A stretch of 64,000 bases of DNA from Candidatus Neomarinimicrobiota bacterium (GTDB lineage Bacteria; Fidelibacterota; UBA8477; JABMPR01): positions 18,868 through 82,867 of the forward strand of contig JADHUM010000005.1 of NCBI GenBank assembly GCA_016784545.1. The letters run 5' to 3'. The position numbers and the translations under genes were made by a program. This document shows, one piece after another, positions 63,458 to 64,000 of the stretch (positions within the stretch are counted from its first letter, which is position 1; every line of letters begins with the position of its first letter). The notes under the pieces were generated by a model. The model searched no databases and was not told where the DNA came from. It worked only from the letters and a program-made list of their open reading frames with translations.

Positions 63458-64000
63458 TTACTTGGAGTACAACTCAACAACGAGCTGCTCATTGAATTCA
63501 TCATGAACCTGATCACGTGCCGGGGCTTCGACATAGATCCCCTCCATATTCGCTTTGTCTAGTCTCAACCAGGGATTTGAACCTTCCCCCTGAACACGAC
63601 GCATTGAATCATGGATAAGATCAAGCTTTTTGCTCTTCTCACGGACTTTAATTATATCACCTGGTTTCATCTGATAACTGGGGATATTGACTTTTTTGTT
63701 ATTCACAAGAAAGTGTCCATGATTGACAAGCTGACGAGCCTGACGGCGGGTTCTGGCAAAGCCAAGACGATACACAGTATTGTCTAAACGGCTTTCCAGC
63801 ATAACCACGAGGTTGTGACCAGTGATACCTTGTTTCAGGTTTGATTTCTTGAAATAGTTTCTGAACTGTTTTTCAAGAACACCATAAAGGTATTTCATCT
63901 TTTGTTTTTCTTTTAGCTGTAAACCATACTCAGAGGGTCTACGGCGATAAGTCGGACCATGTTGGCCCGGTGGGTAATTCTTAGTCGGAGCTGCGAATTT
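63458..64000 (-). CDS. rpsD: 30S ribosomal protein S4 (5' truncated by window edge)
   Basis: The in-frame sequence continues to base 64000 with no stop: the last 34 codons include NYPPGQHGPTYRRRPSEYGL, the normal S4 N-terminal segment. So the gene runs past the window and its first 20-30 residues are missing; the internal ATG at 63898 is not the start. The S4 RNA-binding domain is seen at MLESRLDNTVYRLGFARTRRQARQLVNHGHFLVN. It is a primary 16S-binding protein and a likely regulator of its own operon. Confidence 0.97.
   Translation of the reverse strand, partial: KFAAPTKNYPPGQHGPTYRRRPSEYGLQLKEKQKMKYLYGVLEKQFRNYFKKSNLKQGITGHNLVVMLESRLDNTVYRLGFARTRRQARQLVNHGHFLVNNKKVNIPSYQMKPGDIIKVREKSKKLDLIHDSMRRVQGEGSNPWLRLDKANMEGIYVEAPARDQVHDEFNEQLVVELYSK

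Noticed and set aside
63458-63898. S4 as a complete short protein starting at 63898
   Set aside because: The frame continues to the window edge with typical S4 N-terminal sequence; the gene is truncated by the window.

Overview
The window comes from a Gram-negative bacterium of the FCB assemblage, possibly Candidatus Marinimicrobia or a relative; the phylum is an inference. The evidence is a full lipid A and outer-membrane assembly set with a fused LpxC-FabZ, a secreted protein with a type IX-style C-terminal sorting domain, several SPII lipoproteins, and promoters that fit the Bacteroidetes TTTG/TAnnTTTG pattern. Base composition is moderate and coding density is high. I see no tRNA, rRNA, insertion sequence, prophage or CRISPR array.

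Layout. 1-1559: 3' end of a large secreted protein and a GNAT acetyltransferase. 1596-5389 (minus): ATP-type PEP carboxykinase, a Gly/Arg-rich lipoprotein and a cysteine desulfurase. 5529-8697: Spy-like periplasmic protein, membrane metallophosphoesterase, dicarboxylate/glutamate symporter. 9062-14688 (minus): S9 peptidase, GT39-type glycosyltransferase, a small Cys-rich membrane protein, a SUI1/YciH factor and a cyclic-2,3-diphosphoglycerate-synthetase-like protein. 14861-23325 (minus): DusB, a C-GCAxxG-C-C protein, a non-pyrrolysine MttB homologue, RsgA, an acyltransferase, a small membrane protein, a second and larger C-GCAxxG-C-C protein, a SAM methyltransferase and RNase D. 23522-32158 (plus): L28, an ABC exporter with a LolA-like partner, carbamate kinase, SucCD, Ndk, a SPOR lipoprotein and a Cys-rich membrane protein. 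32228-35836 (minus): small anchored protein, FloA, NfeD, DUF3108 protein. 36346-51140 (minus): MsbA-like ABC, TsaC, LpxL-like, RseP, Dxr, a secreted protein, LpxA, LpxC-FabZ, LpxD, Skp, BamA, UppS, a DUF59 protein and Mrp, followed by a ferredoxin. 51925-56360 (plus): a FakA-FakB fusion, PlsY and two accessory surface genes. 56449-64000 (minus): two exported proteins, HutI, HutU, a GHL10-type hydrolase, then rplQ, rpoA and a 5'-truncated rpsD.

The most notable observation is at 20589-21443. The obvious ORF starts at an implausible TTG. Reading through one in-frame UGA at 21375-21377 joins it to an upstream ATG with a good ribosome-binding site, just after the methyltransferase gene. The UGA falls where the family's first conserved Cys is expected. 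It is followed at the right distance by a stem-loop with a 5' G in its apical loop, as in a bacterial SECIS. I read this as a selenoprotein. A Cys-containing relative lies about 4 kb away next to an MttB-type methyltransferase.

Other points of interest are a single-chain fatty acid kinase beside the acyl-phosphate acyltransferase PlsY, a terminator-like hairpin inside the signal-peptide codons of the gene after rplQ, and a continuous envelope-biogenesis gene block.
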